This document shows, in pieces, positions 63,918 through 64,000 of a DNA stretch of 64,000 bases. This DNA comes from Legionella sp. (GTDB lineage Bacteria > Pseudomonadota > Gammaproteobacteria > Legionellales > Legionellaceae): assembly GCA_013911415.1 (NCBI GenBank), contig JACETI010000004.1, positions 124,001-188,000 of the forward strand, read 5' to 3'. The notes beneath the pieces are model-generated. The model did no database searches. It saw only the letters and a list, made by a program, of their open reading frames with translations, and had not been told where the DNA came from. The position numbers and the translations under genes were made by a program. Numbering within the stretch: position 1 is the stretch's first letter; each line of letters begins with the position of its first letter.

Positions 63918-64000
63918 AGACGGTTCACACAGTATTAGGCGTTCTTTTTTTTGTACTCTTATTATTTTTTCTGGCGAGCGTTTTTACCATTAAACAAGGC
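63914..64000 (+). CDS. hflC: HflC, N-terminal part (cut by the window end)
   Basis: The ATG overlaps the hflK stop (ATGA), with GGGGAG before it. The 29 codons present encode a short basic start and a membrane segment (VLGVLFFVLLLFFLASVF) followed by TIKQG, as expected for HflC. The gene continues beyond the window. Confidence 0.85.
   Translation, partial: MKTVHTVLGVLFFVLLLFFLASVFTIKQG

Noticed and set aside
1-64000. CRISPR arrays, rRNA genes, insertion sequences with transposase
   Set aside because: I saw no regularly spaced short repeats, no rRNA sequence and no transposase-like protein in the window.

Overview
The window comes from a moderately AT-rich gamma-proteobacterium, most likely of the order Legionellales (Legionella, Coxiella or Aquicella type). 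Three things suggest this. Isoprenoids are made by a mevalonate pathway (mvaK1, mvaK2, mvaD, class II HMG-CoA reductase, type 2 IPP isomerase), as in Legionella and Coxiella. There are large eukaryotic-like proteins that look like type IV (Dot/Icm) effectors: three kinases, two ankyrin proteins and one coiled-coil protein. Gamma-proteobacterial housekeeping genes (pal-cpoB-queE, trmB, hflKC) sit beside them. Genus and species cannot be fixed from the sequence.

Layout. 1-15.0 kb: a coiled-coil protein, a ferritin-like protein, a tandem array of three paralogous kinase-like proteins, an MFS transporter, a fusion of an SF1 (UvrD-like) helicase with ankyrin repeats, and mutM. 15.6-19.4 kb: two paralogous proteins built of about 80-residue units with a helix-turn-helix look; the second is split by a one-base frameshift. 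19.4-44.5 kb: a trans-AT hybrid NRPS-PKS cluster, divergently transcribed. The minus arm carries PKS, stand-alone acyltransferase, FAD oxidoreductase, isochorismatase-like protein, MFS exporter and ABC-F ATPase. The plus arm carries two PKS proteins and one NRPS-PKS protein. 44.6-48.8 kb: a small mobile-element remnant with higBA, a broken antitoxin, a frameshifted secreted NlpC/P60-like gene, an S24 phage-type repressor and a winged-helix protein. 48.84-49.03 kb: tRNA-Arg(UCG) and tRNA-Lys(UUU). 49-64 kb: chromosomal core with the mevalonate genes in two groups, an Mla/Mce lipid transporter, pal-cpoB-queE, trmB, an ankyrin protein and hflKC.

The main structural observation is that the 3' half of tRNA-Arg(UCG) is repeated in direct orientation at about 17.21 kb and 44.63 kb. 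Each copy is followed by the same further 125 bp or so. This is the footprint of two related elements integrated in tandem at the 3' end of that tRNA. The distal one (17.2-44.6 kb) holds the whole polyketide cluster, the proximal one (44.6-48.8 kb) the toxin-antitoxin and repressor genes. No integrase remains in the window.

How the genes work together. In the NRPS-PKS cluster the modules are split between proteins: KS-DH at one C-terminus is completed by KR-ACP at another N-terminus. This gives a predicted order of 39067 (C-A-PCP-KS-DH), 25077 (KR-MT-ACP-ACP-KS-DH), 30488 (KR-ACP-KS-KR-ACP-KS), 36720 (KS-ACP-TE), fed by the acyltransferase at 24219. The ABC-F and MFS genes are plausible self-protection and export. 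The mevalonate genes here cover every step from HMG-CoA to IPP/DMAPP; HMG-CoA synthase is not in the window.
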